From: Archangium gephyra
GTDB taxonomy: Bacteria > Myxococcota > Myxococcia > Myxococcales > Myxococcaceae
DNA length: 64,000 nucleotides
Reading direction: 5' to 3'
Assembly: GCA_003243425.1 (NCBI GenBank)
Contig: QFQP01000029.1
Span: 1-64,000, forward strand
Under the pieces are notes generated by a model. It saw only the letters and a program-made list of their open reading frames with translations. It was not told the origin of the DNA and did no database searches. Made by a program: the position numbers and the translations under genes. This document shows, in pieces, positions 53,708 to 62,664 of the stretch (its first letter is position 1; every line of letters begins with the position of its first letter).

Positions 53708-55408
53708 ATGACTGAGCAGAAGAAGCCCAAGGGTCCGATGGTTGTCGTGAAGCGCGCCGGCGGCGCGGTCGAGACGAAGCCTGCCAATGGCGTCGAGACT
53801 GTGAAGCCGGAAAAGACCGAGAAGGTCGAAGCCGTCGCCCCTGTCGTTCGCCCCGTGCCGGTCGGCCCGTCGGTCGCCGACGAAGTTCACGAGAGCGAGT
53901 CCTTCGAGTCGATGTTCGAGAAGCACGCCCGGGAAGGCGGCGTGCCGACCCGCAAGCAGCTGCCGCGCGTGGGCGAGAAGGTCACCGCGAAGATCTTCCA
54001 GCTCGGCGCCGAGACCGTGTTCGCCACCATCGGCAAGCACGAGGCGATGATCGACCTCGACGAGCTGAAGGACGCGGAAGGCATCCTCCGCTACGGCGTG
54101 GGTGACGAGATCGAAGCGTTCGTCATGGAGACGGGCGCCAAGGGCATTCAGTTGTCGCGCAAGCTGAGCAAGGGCGCGGCGTCGCTCTCGATGCTCGTCG
54201 ACGCGCGCGCCAGCGGCCTGCCCGTCGAAGGCCTCGTCATCTCCGTCAACAAGGGCGGCCTCGAAGTGGCCGTCGGCGACGTGCGCGCGTTCTGCCCTGC
54301 CAGCCAGGTCGACGTTCGCCCGGTGAAGATGGAAGACCTCGTCGGTCAGCGCCTCACCTTCCGCGTCACCGAGGTGAAGGAGAAGAACGTCGTTCTCTCC
54401 CGCCGCGCGATCATCGACGAAGAGAACAAGGGCAAGGCCGCCGAGCTCAAGAAGACGCTCGCCGTCGGCAAGGTGCTCAAGGGCCGCGTGGTCAACGTGC
54501 AGGCGTTCGGCGCGTTCGTCGACCTCGGTGGTCTCGAAGGCCTGATTCCCGTCAGCGAGCTGAGCCACACGCGCATCGGTCACCCCAGCGAAGTGGTCGA
54601 CGTCGGCAACGAAGTCGAAGTCGAAGTCATTCGCATGGAAGACGGCGAGCCGAACTCGCCCGACAAGAGCAAGCGCAAGGACCGCCTCACGCTCTCGATG
54701 CGCTCGCGCCTCGAGGACCCCTTCAAGGCGCTGCTGTCGAGCACCGTGAAAGAGGGCGCCGTGCTCAAGGGCAAGGTCGTTCGTCTGCAGCCGTTCGGCG
54801 CGTTCGTCGAGCTGGTTCCGGGCGTCGACGGCCTCATTCACGTCTCGGCGATGTCCGAGCGTCGCATCGCGCACCCGCGCGACGTGCTGACCGTCGGTCA
54901 GGAGATCGAGGTCAAGGTCGAGAAGATCGACGAGGCCGAGAAGCGCATCGGTCTGCGCCTCGTGAAGGACGGCGTGGCCATCGGTGACGGCGTCGCGACG
55001 TCGTCGGCCGCGGAAGCGTCGGAAGGCCCCGCGGGCGCGACGGAGGTGAAGGTGGTTCGCGCTCCGAAGCCGAAGCGCGGCGCCATCGTCACCGGCAAGG
55101 TCACGCGCATCGAGCAGTTCGGCATCTTCATCGAGTGGGACGGCTTCAACGGCCTGATTCCCGCCGCGGAGACCGGCACCGAGCGCGGCACCGACCTCAA
55201 GCGCGTGTTCCCGCTCGGCAAGGAAGTGAAGGCCGAGGTCATCGAGCTCAACGGCGAGAAGCTCAAGCTCTCGATCACCGCGGCCGAGCGCAGCGAAGAG
55301 CGCGCCGACCTCAACGCGTGGAAGGCCGAAGAGTCGAAGAAGCAGGTGTCTTCGGGCGGCTTCAATTCGCTGGCCGACAAGCTCAAGGGCCTCACGCTGA
55401 AGCGGTGA
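53708..55408 (+). CDS. Five-S1-domain RNA-binding protein (ribosomal S1-like)
   Basis: 566 residues. An 85-residue Lys/Val/Pro N-terminal extension precedes five S1 folds at about residues 88-160, 167-240, 255-340, 350-425 and 450-520. Typical strands are GRVVNVQAFGAFVDLGGLEG, GKVVRLQPFGAFVELVPGVD and GKVTRIEQFGIFIEWDGFNG, each followed by GLI(P/H)xSE-like ends. Canonical S1 proteins have six domains and act in mRNA binding at the ribosome; this may be an S1 paralogue. A cmk/rpsA context is absent. Start ATG 53708 has a TGAGGAA site. Confidence 0.9.
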   Translation: MTEQKKPKGPMVVVKRAGGAVETKPANGVETVKPEKTEKVEAVAPVVRPVPVGPSVADEVHESESFESMFEKHAREGGVPTRKQLPRVGEKVTAKIFQLGAETVFATIGKHEAMIDLDELKDAEGILRYGVGDEIEAFVMETGAKGIQLSRKLSKGAASLSMLVDARASGLPVEGLVISVNKGGLEVAVGDVRAFCPASQVDVRPVKMEDLVGQRLTFRVTEVKEKNVVLSRRAIIDEENKGKAAELKKTLAVGKVLKGRVVNVQAFGAFVDLGGLEGLIPVSELSHTRIGHPSEVVDVGNEVEVEVIRMEDGEPNSPDKSKRKDRLTLSMRSRLEDPFKALLSSTVKEGAVLKGKVVRLQPFGAFVELVPGVDGLIHVSAMSERRIAHPRDVLTVGQEIEVKVEKIDEAEKRIGLRLVKDGVAIGDGVATSSAAEASEGPAGATEVKVVRAPKPKRGAIVTGKVTRIEQFGIFIEWDGFNGLIPAAETGTERGTDLKRVFPLGKEVKAEVIELNGEKLKLSITAAERSEERADLNAWKAEESKKQVSSGGFNSLADKLKGLTLKR

Positions 55409-55409
55409 C

Positions 55410-56213
55410 ATGACCCGCGCCTGGCCTGAAAAGCCCAGGCAGCACGACGAGCGCGATGCGGTGCGGGAACTCTGGTTCCGGCCCGTCGCGCTCGAAGTGT
55501 TTCTGGGGTGGCTCGACGGCCTCGAGCACCTGTTGCCGCACGGGCGTGACCGGGCCTCGCTGCAGGCAGCCGACACGCACCTCCTCTTCACGCACGACGG
55601 TTGGGACGAAGGGCTGATGCACGCAGTGGCTGAACGCGCGCTGGCCGATGGCGTCGAGAGTCTCGTCATCGACGGCGCGTCGTTCTCGGGAGAAACGCCG
55701 TTCTTCGCGTTCACCGAGCGTTGCCCGGGCCGGGTGACGCGCACGCTTCAGTTCGACCCGCTGCGCGGACTCGCCGATGACACGCAGGCGATCGACGCGG
55801 TGCTTGCGAAGTACGCGGGGCAGGCGCAGTCGCTTGCGACGATGATTCGTTGGGGCACCGACTCCCGGAGGCACCCCTTGCAGGGCCACATCACCTGGGA
55901 CGCGAACTCCAAGCCGCGATGGTCGCCGCTCGAGCCACGGCGTTCTCAGGCCCCCTCGATTTCTTTCAGCGCGGCGGTGACTTTGCTGTGTCTGGCCCCG
56001 GTGCCGCTCGCGGTGCCGTTCTTCTTCGCGTCGTTTGCTGACGGGTTTGAGCTCTGGCCCGCGGTGTTCTCGCTTGGGCTCGTGGTGTGGCTCGCGTTGC
56101 TCCCGCTCCGGTGGCCGTCTGGCAGCGCGATTTCCTGGCGCGCACGCTTGCTGTGGTTCGGTCTGCTGCCGTTGCTGTGGTCGTGGGTGCTGATGACGGT
56201 GAGGTCGCGATGA
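55410..56213 (+). CDS. Unknown protein with two C-terminal membrane helices
   Basis: 267 residues, starting one base after the S1-like gene's stop. The first 190 residues are soluble (LWFRPVALEVFLGWLDGLEH; LFTHDGWDEGLMHAVAERAL; GASFSGETPFFAFTERCPGR). Residues about 190-262 hold two or three hydrophobic helices (LLCLAPVPLAVPFFFASFAD; WPAVFSLGLVVWLALLPL). I do not recognise a family. Its stop overlaps the ATG of the next small secreted gene (ATGA). Confidence 0.65.
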   Translation: MTRAWPEKPRQHDERDAVRELWFRPVALEVFLGWLDGLEHLLPHGRDRASLQAADTHLLFTHDGWDEGLMHAVAERALADGVESLVIDGASFSGETPFFAFTERCPGRVTRTLQFDPLRGLADDTQAIDAVLAKYAGQAQSLATMIRWGTDSRRHPLQGHITWDANSKPRWSPLEPRRSQAPSISFSAAVTLLCLAPVPLAVPFFFASFADGFELWPAVFSLGLVVWLALLPLRWPSGSAISWRARLLWFGLLPLLWSWVLMTVRSR

Positions 56214-56539
56214 AACACGTCGTCTGGTTGCTGGTGCTCTCGTCGCTCTCGTTCGCCGACATTCCGTCGGATGACGACGGAGTGATTCCTGACCTCTCGT
56301 GCGTCGGTCAGGCCGTCGGCGCCAGCTGCGGCAACGGCGGCCGCTGCGAGAAGGTGCGCGTGCGCCGCCCTGATTTCTCGACGGGTCCCGTGCCTTCGTG
56401 GGTGATGGTCGACGTGATGGTGTGCCGCGGGTCGAAGTCGAACGGCACGTTGCTGACGGGGCTCGGGCTCGCGGTGTCGTTCAGTCTGCTCGCGCTTCGT
56501 AGTCGCGGAAGATCGTCACCACGCCAAAGCGCTTCTTGA
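56210..56539 (+). CDS. Small secreted Cys-rich protein with C-terminal helix
   Basis: 109 residues starting in the previous stop codon. Signal peptide (HVVWLLVLSSLSFA), a Cys segment (LSCVGQAVGASCGNGGRC), then a hydrophobic helix (TLLTGLGLAVSFSLLAL) and Arg-rich end (RSRGRSSPR). The order Cys region, helix, basic tail recalls sorting tails of myxobacterial surface proteins, but the Cys motif is not the MYXO-CTERM CGC. The 3' end overlaps the convergent gene by 59 bp. Confidence 0.65.
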   Translation: MKHVVWLLVLSSLSFADIPSDDDGVIPDLSCVGQAVGASCGNGGRCEKVRVRRPDFSTGPVPSWVMVDVMVCRGSKSNGTLLTGLGLAVSFSLLALRSRGRSSPRQSAS

Positions 56540-57114
56540 TGAACAGAAAACCACCGACGCCTTTGATGGTGAGCTTCGTCATCGAGCGCTCATCGAAGGT
56601 CCCCGTCAGCGTGAGCGCGTCGACGAAGGCGGGCAGCTTCGACGGCGCCATGGTGACGAAGCGCACTTCGCCCCGCACCGGGTCGACCTTCGCTTCACCG
56701 GTGATGAGCTCCGGGTCTTTCTTGCCGGCGGGCTCGATGCCGATGCGGAGGTGCTCGTCTTTCGCGTCGAGCAGGGTGAAGCGGTACTTCGTCTGCTCCG
56801 ACGGAAGAAAGGGCGAGTGCACGGGCTTCGATTCGGCCTTCTCGATCTCGCTCCGCTTCTTCTCGGTGAGGTCGACGCCATTCTCTTCGTACTTGGTGAG
56901 CTTCCGTGACTCCTTGCCGTCGCGACGCGTCACGCGCATCGACGACCTGGTGGTCTTCGTCGCCTTGCCGTCGGCATCGAATTCTTCGGCGACCACGTCG
57001 ACGGTGAACGCCGCGTTCCTGGTGAACGTGTCCATGCGCTCGGCGTGCTGACCGAGGGCGCTGCATCAGCGTCGCGTCGGGAGCGGCCGCCAGAATCACG
57101 AGCGTGAACCACAT
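56481..57114 (-). pseudogene. Secreted protein gene with a one-base frameshift
   Basis: ATG 57114 starts a signal peptide (MWFTLVILAAAPDATLMQ) in one frame. Coding then moves to another frame, LGQHAERMDTFTRNAAFTVD, which continues to the stop at 56481. Adding one G to the plus-strand GGG at 57056-57058 gives a continuous protein of about 211 residues (MQRPLGQHAERMD at the joint). The mature part (FTVDVVAEEFDADGKATKTT; RRDGKESRKLTKYEENGVD; TLTGTFDERSMTKLTIKGVG) is a periplasmic-type beta/alpha domain seen in other myxobacterial lipoproteins. If the shift is real, only the 184-residue remainder from ATG 57035, without export signal, can be made. Confidence 0.7.
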
Positions 57115-57123
57115 GCGCCGTGT

Positions 57124-57852
57124 CTAACGCCTGGGAGGACGGGGAAAGAAGCCCGAGGTGACGCGCGCGTACTCCGCGTAACCGGGCCGCTGCATCATGT
57201 CCTGCTCGAGCAGGTCCTTCCCCGACACGCGAATGAGCAACACGCTCATCACCAGCGGTCCCAACACGGTCCACCACGCGCCGGTCGCCAGCCCGAAGAC
57301 GCCGAAGCCCCACCAGGTCACGAAGTCGCCGAAGTAGTTCGGGTGACGCGTCCAGCTCCAGAGGCCGGAGGTCATGATCTTCCCCTTGTTGTCGGGGTCG
57401 GCCTTGAAGCGCGCGAGCTGCCAGTCGCCGAGGCTCTCGAACGCGACGCCGATGAACACGAGCCCTGCGCCCGCGTAGCCCCACGGCGCCATGGGCCTCG
57501 TGACCGCCGCCTGCACCGGCAACGAGACGATCATCACCAGTACGCCCTGCAACCCGAACACGATGAACGCGCTCTTCCACCACCACGACGGGCCGTGCTT
57601 CTTGCGCATCGCGGCGTAGCGTTTGTCTTCGCCGCGGCCGCGGTTGCGCCAGAACAGGTAGAGCCCGAGCCGCAGCCCCCACACCGTGACCAGCGATGCC
57701 ACCACGTAGGCGTGCGGCGCATCGACCAGCGACAACCAGGCCACGAGCACGAACGCCGGGCCCCACGCGATGTCGATGATGCTCGAGTCCTTCAGTTGCA
57801 GTGACACACCCCACAACACGAAGAGCACCGCGCCGAGCGTGAGCGCGCTCAT
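57124..57852 (-). CDS. DUF1295 / steroid 5-alpha-reductase-like membrane protein
   Basis: 242 residues from ATG 57852, with a GGAGG site seven bases upstream and an ATGA overlap with the acyltransferase stop. Six or more membrane helices (LGAVLFVLWGVSLQLKD; IVFGLQGVLVMIVSLPVQ). The family motif SGLWSWTRHPNYFGDFVTWW is the ICMT/5-alpha-reductase-type nucleotide-binding segment, and SGKDLLEQDMMQRPGYAEYA is at the end. Such proteins reduce or methylate lipids. Together with a PlsC-like enzyme it may modify membrane lipids; the reaction is not known. Confidence 0.9.
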   Translation of the reverse strand: MSALTLGAVLFVLWGVSLQLKDSSIIDIAWGPAFVLVAWLSLVDAPHAYVVASLVTVWGLRLGLYLFWRNRGRGEDKRYAAMRKKHGPSWWWKSAFIVFGLQGVLVMIVSLPVQAAVTRPMAPWGYAGAGLVFIGVAFESLGDWQLARFKADPDNKGKIMTSGLWSWTRHPNYFGDFVTWWGFGVFGLATGAWWTVLGPLVMSVLLIRVSGKDLLEQDMMQRPGYAEYARVTSGFFPRPPRR

Positions 57853-58799
57853 TCCAGAGCCTCCAGCCACGCGTCGACGCGCAGCCACTGCGTGTCGAGC
57901 CACCCGAGCCGTTCCCCGGCCTTCGCCGGCACCGATGACGCGGGCTCCCGCCAGAACTTGATGGTGATGGTCTTGCCGACGAGACCGCCTCGCCAGATCT
58001 CGTGGAGCCGCGTGAAGCCCTCGAGGCCGTGGTGACCGACGAACAACACGTCGCAGCGCGGGTCGGCGTCGAGCAACGTCAGCGCGCCGCCCGGCCGGAT
58101 CGGGAGCAGATGCTTCAGCTTCTCGGCGCGTGCCTTCTCGGGGCCCTCGAGGAGCTTCTCGCGCTTGCGTCGGCTGAAGCGCGTGCCTTCCGGGAACAGC
58201 AGCACGCCTTCTCTCGCGCCCAGGCCCGTCTTGAGCGCGCGAATGGCGCTCAGCTCCCGCTCGGTGTCGCCTCCGCCGCGGTCGACGAAGTGATTGGGAA
58301 TCCAGTGGCCGGCGATGTCGAGGCACGGCTCGGCGAGCAGCTCCTTCTTGAGCACGTAGCGAAGCTCGATGCGGTGCGCGTTGGCGATGAACCCGCCGGG
58401 CACCAGCACGTCGACCAGACTCGCGTGGCGCACCAGCGCGATGAAGGGGCCCGTCGACGCAAGGTCTGCACCTTCGACCACGAAGCGCAGCGAGAAGAAC
58501 CTGGTGACCGACCACAGGTGGGCCGCGGTGTACGTGCGCTGAACGGCGAACGTGCGCCGGTGCCTCGCGGGCGTGCCGCTGCGCGTGCCGATGAAGGTGA
58601 AGAACAGCACGGCGAGGCCGATGTTCTCGACGAGCAGGAAGCTGAAGAGAAAGGCCGTCAGCCGCGTGGTCGAGAACGTCTTCGCGCCGCGCACGAGATC
58701 GACGAGCAGGGCGACCACGAAGAGCCACGGCAGCAGCGCGCTCACGAGCCACAACGCCGCCACCATTCCGGTGACGGTGAGGAGGCGCCGGCCAATCAC
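57849..58799 (-). CDS. PlsC-like 1-acylglycerol-phosphate acyltransferase
   Basis: 316 residues from GTG 58799, which overlaps the upstream stop (GTGA). N-terminal helices (VAALWLVSALLPWLFVVALL; FLFSFLLVENIGLAVLFFTF) anchor it. The catalytic block I is HASLVD (HX4D), and block III is LLFPEGTRFSRRKRE. These are the acyltransferase signatures for transfer of fatty acyl groups from acyl-CoA or acyl-ACP to lysophosphatidate-like acceptors. The central gene of a three-gene coupled operon. Confidence 0.9.
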   Translation of the reverse strand: MIGRRLLTVTGMVAALWLVSALLPWLFVVALLVDLVRGAKTFSTTRLTAFLFSFLLVENIGLAVLFFTFIGTRSGTPARHRRTFAVQRTYTAAHLWSVTRFFSLRFVVEGADLASTGPFIALVRHASLVDVLVPGGFIANAHRIELRYVLKKELLAEPCLDIAGHWIPNHFVDRGGGDTERELSAIRALKTGLGAREGVLLFPEGTRFSRRKREKLLEGPEKARAEKLKHLLPIRPGGALTLLDADPRCDVLFVGHHGLEGFTRLHEIWRGGLVGKTITIKFWREPASSVPAKAGERLGWLDTQWLRVDAWLEALE

Positions 58800-59401
58800 G
58801 CGCGCACCGGGGCCATGAGCTTCACGGACGTCCACGACACCCAGGCGAGCCAGAGCGGACCTGCCACCGCGAGCAGCCGTGCGAACACGTCGTCGTGAAA
58901 CTGGAGCGAGACCACGAGGGACGCGAGGCCCGCGACCACCGCCAGCGCGCGATGCACCCGCGCGTGCTCGGTCAGCCCGGCGGCGAAACAGAGCAGCCCC
59001 AGCCCGAGCAGCGCGTTGAACGCCGAATCGAGCAAGAGCGTGAGCCACAACAACGCGAGCCCTGCCGAAGCTTCGACGTGGAGTGCGGCCAGAGGCCCCA
59101 TGGTGCCGGCGGCATCGAGCAGGGCGCCCGCGCCGAAGAGCACCGACCCCACGGTGGTCCACGCGTTGCGGTGTGCGTGAGCGACGCCCGCGACGAAGGC
59201 GGCGAGGAAGACCAGGCCGACGGTGAAGCTCCACGCCGAGATGGCGGTGGCGGTGGGGTGGTCGAGGGTTTCTCGCAACCACGCGGGCACATCGCCCGGG
59301 CGGTAGGTGTGCGGCACGTTCTGCAGCGCGCCGACGGCGACGAGGTTGAGCACGGCACCAACGAGGCCAGCCAGACCGGCGGGGAAATGAGGTCGCGTCA
59401 C
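58796..59401 (-). CDS. Polytopic membrane protein, unknown
   Basis: 201 residues from GTG 59401 with about six hydrophobic helices (LAGLVGAVLNLVAVGALQN; WSFTVGLVFLAAFVAGVAHA; VLFGAGALLDAAGTMGPLAA; ALLGLGLLCFAAGL). No catalytic motif is seen. It resembles DUF4386-like or general small membrane proteins. It is the first gene of the lipid operon, overlapping the acyltransferase start by 4 bp, and lies divergent from the tRNA-fMet. Confidence 0.75.
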   Translation of the reverse strand: MTRPHFPAGLAGLVGAVLNLVAVGALQNVPHTYRPGDVPAWLRETLDHPTATAISAWSFTVGLVFLAAFVAGVAHAHRNAWTTVGSVLFGAGALLDAAGTMGPLAALHVEASAGLALLWLTLLLDSAFNALLGLGLLCFAAGLTEHARVHRALAVVAGLASLVVSLQFHDDVFARLLAVAGPLWLAWVSWTSVKLMAPVRA

Positions 59402-59465
59402 CGGCAGAACGTACGGGCGAACGGCCGGCGTGTTTCGAGAGAAGTTGTCAGCTCACACAAGGTGC

Positions 59466-59494
59466 TTGACGTCGTGAGGTGCGCCACGTACTAG
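59466..59494 (+). promoter_or_regulatory. Sigma-70 promoter of tRNA-fMet
   Basis: TTGACG (59466-59471), a 17-bp spacer, and TACTAG (59489-59494) fit the housekeeping promoter pattern, ending 16 bp before the tRNA. It is among the best promoter matches in the window. Confidence 0.65.
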
Positions 59495-59510
59495 GCGCGC
59501 ACATCGTTAT

Positions 59511-59588
<78 letters not shown>

Positions 59589-59592
59589 CTTG

Positions 59593-59631
59593 AAGGCGAC
59601 TCGGTGAAAACTGAGTCGCCTTCGTAGTTTT
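59593..59631 (+). terminator. tRNA-fMet intrinsic terminator hairpin
   Basis: A 13-bp stem (aaggcgactcggt / actgagtcgcctt, one G-U) closed by a GAAA tetraloop and followed by cgtagtttt, 5 nt after the tRNA CCA. GNRA loop and nearly perfect stem make it a strong terminator despite a broken T tract. Confidence 0.85.
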
Positions 59632-59690
59632 CGGCGTTTGAACCCGTCGTCGACCGCGCCGCTCACCGTTCGACCGAGTGGGCTGAGCTT

Positions 59691-60842
59691 ATGTGGTGGG
59701 GCGCCGTTACTCGGCAGCCGATGCTGCCCGCTCGTTTTCGCGCTCCGACGTCTGCGTCGCCACGCTTCACACGGCTGGGTCACTTTCTGACGCGAGAAGA
59801 CCCGCTGGCCGATGCGGTCATCGACGAGCTCGTTCCGCTCGAGCGGGCTGCGCAGGAAGCGCTGATCGCGCGCATGCTCTCTGCTCGGCCGGGAGCGCTG
59901 CCTCGCTCCTTGCAGACCATGCACGACTGGCTGCGCGCGGAGCCCTTCTGGTTCGACGCGCCGCGGGCCCAGGCTGGTGGCGAAGTGCTCCTGCGCAACG
60001 GTCTGTTGGCTGGCTTCGTGCTTGGCTTCAAATCGCTGGTGGTCGGCTACTGCTCTCCCGGTGGCAACAAGCCGCTGGCGTTTTCCGGGCGGCTCACCAG
60101 CGACGTGAACCGGCGGCTCGCCGAGACCGCGCGCTTCGTGGAGGCCGTCAGTCTCCCGGGCGGCACGCAGTTCTCGTCGCCCGGGTTCATCGCGACGGTG
60201 CGCGTGCGCCTCATTCACGCGCGCATTCGTCACGCGCTCCGAGGCTCACCCCGGTGGAAGGCCGCGGAGTGGGGTGCACCCATCAACCAGTACGACATGG
60301 CGGCGACGGTGCTGCTGTTCTCGTCGGTCTTGATCGCCGGGCTCCGCGATCTCGGCGTCAACGTCAGCGCCGAAGATGAAGCGGCCAACCTGCATCTGTG
60401 GCGGGCGATCGGTCGGCTCATGGGCGTCGACGAAGAGTTGTTGGCGACCTCGCCGGCCGAAGCCGACGCGCTGTGGTCGGCCATCGAAGCCACCGACGGT
60501 GACCCCGATGCCGACTCCCGCCGGCTCACGCACGCCCTGATTCTGGAAGGCGCTGACCGCGGCACGGCGCCGCCGGCGGCGATCGACTTTGGCTACGCGC
60601 TGTGTCGCCATTTGATCGGCGCGCGACGGGCAGACCTGCTCGAACTGCCTCACAGCGCCTGGGACCTGGCTCCCGGCGTGATGAAGCGCCTCATTCGCGG
60701 CGTCGATTCGATGACGCGCTATGTGCCTGGCGCCCGCGATGGCGCCCTGCGCCTGGGCGCCGGGTACTGGCGCCGCACCGTCGAGCTGACGTTTGGGAAG
60801 CGCGAAGTGCCCTTCGAACTCCCCAACGCGCCGACGCCTTGA
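59691..60842 (+). CDS. MpaB/latex-clearing-type oxygenase family protein (DUF2236)
   Basis: 383 residues, all-helical, no signal peptide. GGEVLLRNGLLAGFVLGFKS, RFVEAVSLPGGTQFSSPGFI, RVRLIHARIRHALRGS and WGAPINQYDMAATVLLFSSV match the ER-bound oxygenase MpaB / rubber oxygenase Lcp family (DUF2236), many of which bind a b-type heme. His-rich HARIRH could be near the heme or a salt bridge. Substrate unknown; relatives cleave isoprenoid chains or act in natural product pathways. The gene stands alone between the tRNA and the convergent ribA operon. Confidence 0.85.
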   Translation: MWWGAVTRQPMLPARFRAPTSASPRFTRLGHFLTREDPLADAVIDELVPLERAAQEALIARMLSARPGALPRSLQTMHDWLRAEPFWFDAPRAQAGGEVLLRNGLLAGFVLGFKSLVVGYCSPGGNKPLAFSGRLTSDVNRRLAETARFVEAVSLPGGTQFSSPGFIATVRVRLIHARIRHALRGSPRWKAAEWGAPINQYDMAATVLLFSSVLIAGLRDLGVNVSAEDEAANLHLWRAIGRLMGVDEELLATSPAEADALWSAIEATDGDPDADSRRLTHALILEGADRGTAPPAAIDFGYALCRHLIGARRADLLELPHSAWDLAPGVMKRLIRGVDSMTRYVPGARDGALRLGAGYWRRTVELTFGKREVPFELPNAPTP

Positions 60843-60847
60843 GCGCC

Positions 60848-61579
60848 TCAGGTCGCCGGCGGCGTGTCTGAATCATCGACCAGCGCGGCGTCGCTCTGTT
60901 CAGACAGCTTCGATCTGTCGAGGTCGAGGTGCCCGCTCTTCTTTCCTTTGGTTTCCAGGTAGAAGCGATTGAACTCATTCGGCGGAATCAGGTGAGGAAT
61001 GCGACTGGTCACCTTGATGCCGTGCCCGTTCAGCTGGCGCATTTTTTCCGGGTTGTTTGTAATGAGTTGTACAGACTTGATGTCAAGGCTGTGAAGCATG
61101 TGTGCAGCAATTGAGTAGTCTCGTTCGTCGTCGCGGAACCCGAGCGCGAGGTTCGCTTCGACCGTGTCGAGGCCCTGCTCCTGCAGCGCGTAGGCCCTGA
61201 TCTTGTTCAGCAGTCCGATGCCGCGACCCTCCTGCCGCATGTAGAGCAGCACACCGCGGCCGGCCTTTTGAATCGCCGCCAGCCCGGCCGTGAGCTGCTC
61301 ACGGCAGTCGCACCGCAGCGAGCCCATGACGTCCCCCGTCAGGCATTCGGAGTGCAGCCGCACCGGGACGTCTTCGGCTCCGCAGACGTCGCCGACCACC
61401 ATGGCCACGTGCTCCTTCTCGTCACGGTTGTTCCAGAAGCCGACGAGCCGAAACCGGCCGAAGCGGGTCGGGAGGTCGGCGACGGCCGCGACCCGCACAC
61501 AGGCGCCGGTTCGCCCATAGCCGGGGCAATCATGATCTCGGTCTCTTTCGACGAGCGCACTCAATGCATCGGGAGTCAT
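60848..61579 (-). CDS. ribA: GTP cyclohydrolase II
   Basis: 243 residues from ATG 61579, which overlaps the upstream stop (ATGA). Catalyses the first step of riboflavin synthesis from GTP. The zinc ligands Cys79, Cys90 and Cys92 (ECLTGDVMGSLRCDC) keep the spacing of E. coli RibA (54, 65, 67). Also present are LLYMRQEGRGIGLLNKIRAY with the catalytic Arg/Tyr segment, and LITNNPEKMRQLNGHGIKV. A 40-residue C-terminal tail (HLDLDRSKLSEQSD) is extra. No fused RibB domain. It is the last gene of a three-gene operon with a flavoprotein. Confidence 0.96.
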   Translation of the reverse strand: MTPDALSALVERDRDHDCPGYGRTGACVRVAAVADLPTRFGRFRLVGFWNNRDEKEHVAMVVGDVCGAEDVPVRLHSECLTGDVMGSLRCDCREQLTAGLAAIQKAGRGVLLYMRQEGRGIGLLNKIRAYALQEQGLDTVEANLALGFRDDERDYSIAAHMLHSLDIKSVQLITNNPEKMRQLNGHGIKVTSRIPHLIPPNEFNRFYLETKGKKSGHLDLDRSKLSEQSDAALVDDSDTPPAT

Positions 61580-62664
61580 GTGTTGTCTTTCGTGGTTGCG
61601 AGAATTCGCGCCGCCAGCGCGCGACCAGACAGGAATGCGGCCTCGACGCCCGCGCCGGGAGCGAAGCGGTCGCCGCACACGCCGACGAGGCCTCCTTCGG
61701 GCAGCGGGAGCAGCATCGGGCCGGCGAGCTCCGAGTCGCGGCCGTTGCGCGCCCAGGTCCACCGGTGCGCGGAGGTCGCGACGGGGGCCGCGGCCCACGG
61801 CCCTACGACGCGCGCCGCTTCGGCCAACAGCGCCGTGGGCCACTCGGGATCTTCGAGATGTTCGCGAGACCACGAAGGCCGCGCCTGGAACACGAACGCG
61901 CGTCGTTGCCCGGTGTCGCGCTTCGAGGTCTCGTTTGCGATCAGCTGCAGCACGCGTGACTCCTGCGGAAAGCAGAGCTGCCAGGGAACGGAGGGAGCCT
62001 CGGCAGGGTAGAGCGCCATGAGCGCGAGCGTGGCCTGGCTGTGCGCGAGCCCGAGCAGCGCGGTCGCCGCGCGCACTTCCGGGAAGGGCGTCGCCATGGT
62101 CTGCAGGAGACCTCGGGTCTGCTCTGCGGCGAGGGCCAGCACCACGACGGAGGATTGGTGCTCGTCGCCGCCCGCTGTCTCGAGCAGCACCCGCGAGCCG
62201 GCCGACTCGATTCTCGTGACGCGCTGCTCGAGACGCACGTCGACGCCTTCGGCGAGGTGCCGGGGGAAGGCGACGACGCCCTCGGCGAAGCCCATGCGTT
62301 GCTCGCCAGGCGTGAACGCCGTCGGCTGACACGGTTGCCCCTGCCCGGAGACCATGGTCGGCCATCCACGGAGCGCGGCGCCGGGCACGGAGGACAGCGC
62401 AGCCAGAAACGCCGGAGCGCGGCCGTGGAGGAAGGTGGCGCCGAAGTCGAAGGGCACGCCGTCGAGGCGCCGCGTCGCGCACCGGCCACCCACGCCCCGG
62501 CCACGTTCGAGAACGACGACCTTGCGGCCCGCGTCCAGGAGTGCCCGCGCGCAGGCCAGACCAGACACCCCGGCGCCGACGATGATCACGGAATCGAGTG
62601 GGTCTTGTCTGGGGGATGCCACGAGCGACTCCTTCGAGGGGTGAGGAGAAATAGACCTATTCAT
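61576..62664 (-). CDS. FAD-dependent amine-oxidase-like (renalase-like) protein
   Basis: 362 residues; start and stop both overlap neighbours by 4 bp. The N-terminal Rossmann motif SVIIVGAGVSGLACARALLD binds FAD, followed by VVLERGRGVGGRCATRRLDG as in renalase/amine oxidases and phytoene-desaturase relatives. The C-terminal LVGVCGDRFAPGAGVEAAFL closes the FAD site. Substrate unknown. Co-translation with ribA, which supplies flavin, is suggestive but may be chance. Confidence 0.9.
   Translation of the reverse strand: MNRSISPHPSKESLVASPRQDPLDSVIIVGAGVSGLACARALLDAGRKVVVLERGRGVGGRCATRRLDGVPFDFGATFLHGRAPAFLAALSSVPGAALRGWPTMVSGQGQPCQPTAFTPGEQRMGFAEGVVAFPRHLAEGVDVRLEQRVTRIESAGSRVLLETAGGDEHQSSVVVLALAAEQTRGLLQTMATPFPEVRAATALLGLAHSQATLALMALYPAEAPSVPWQLCFPQESRVLQLIANETSKRDTGQRRAFVFQARPSWSREHLEDPEWPTALLAEAARVVGPWAAAPVATSAHRWTWARNGRDSELAGPMLLPLPEGGLVGVCGDRFAPGAGVEAAFLSGRALAARILATTKDNT

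Noticed and set aside
53657..55744. 695-codon minus-strand open frame
   Set aside because: Antisense to the five-S1-domain gene and rich in Arg/Leu/Asp with no domain.
57853..58752. N-terminal extension of the DUF1295 protein
   Set aside because: The open frame continues into the acyltransferase gene in another frame; ribosome site and homology place the start at 57852.
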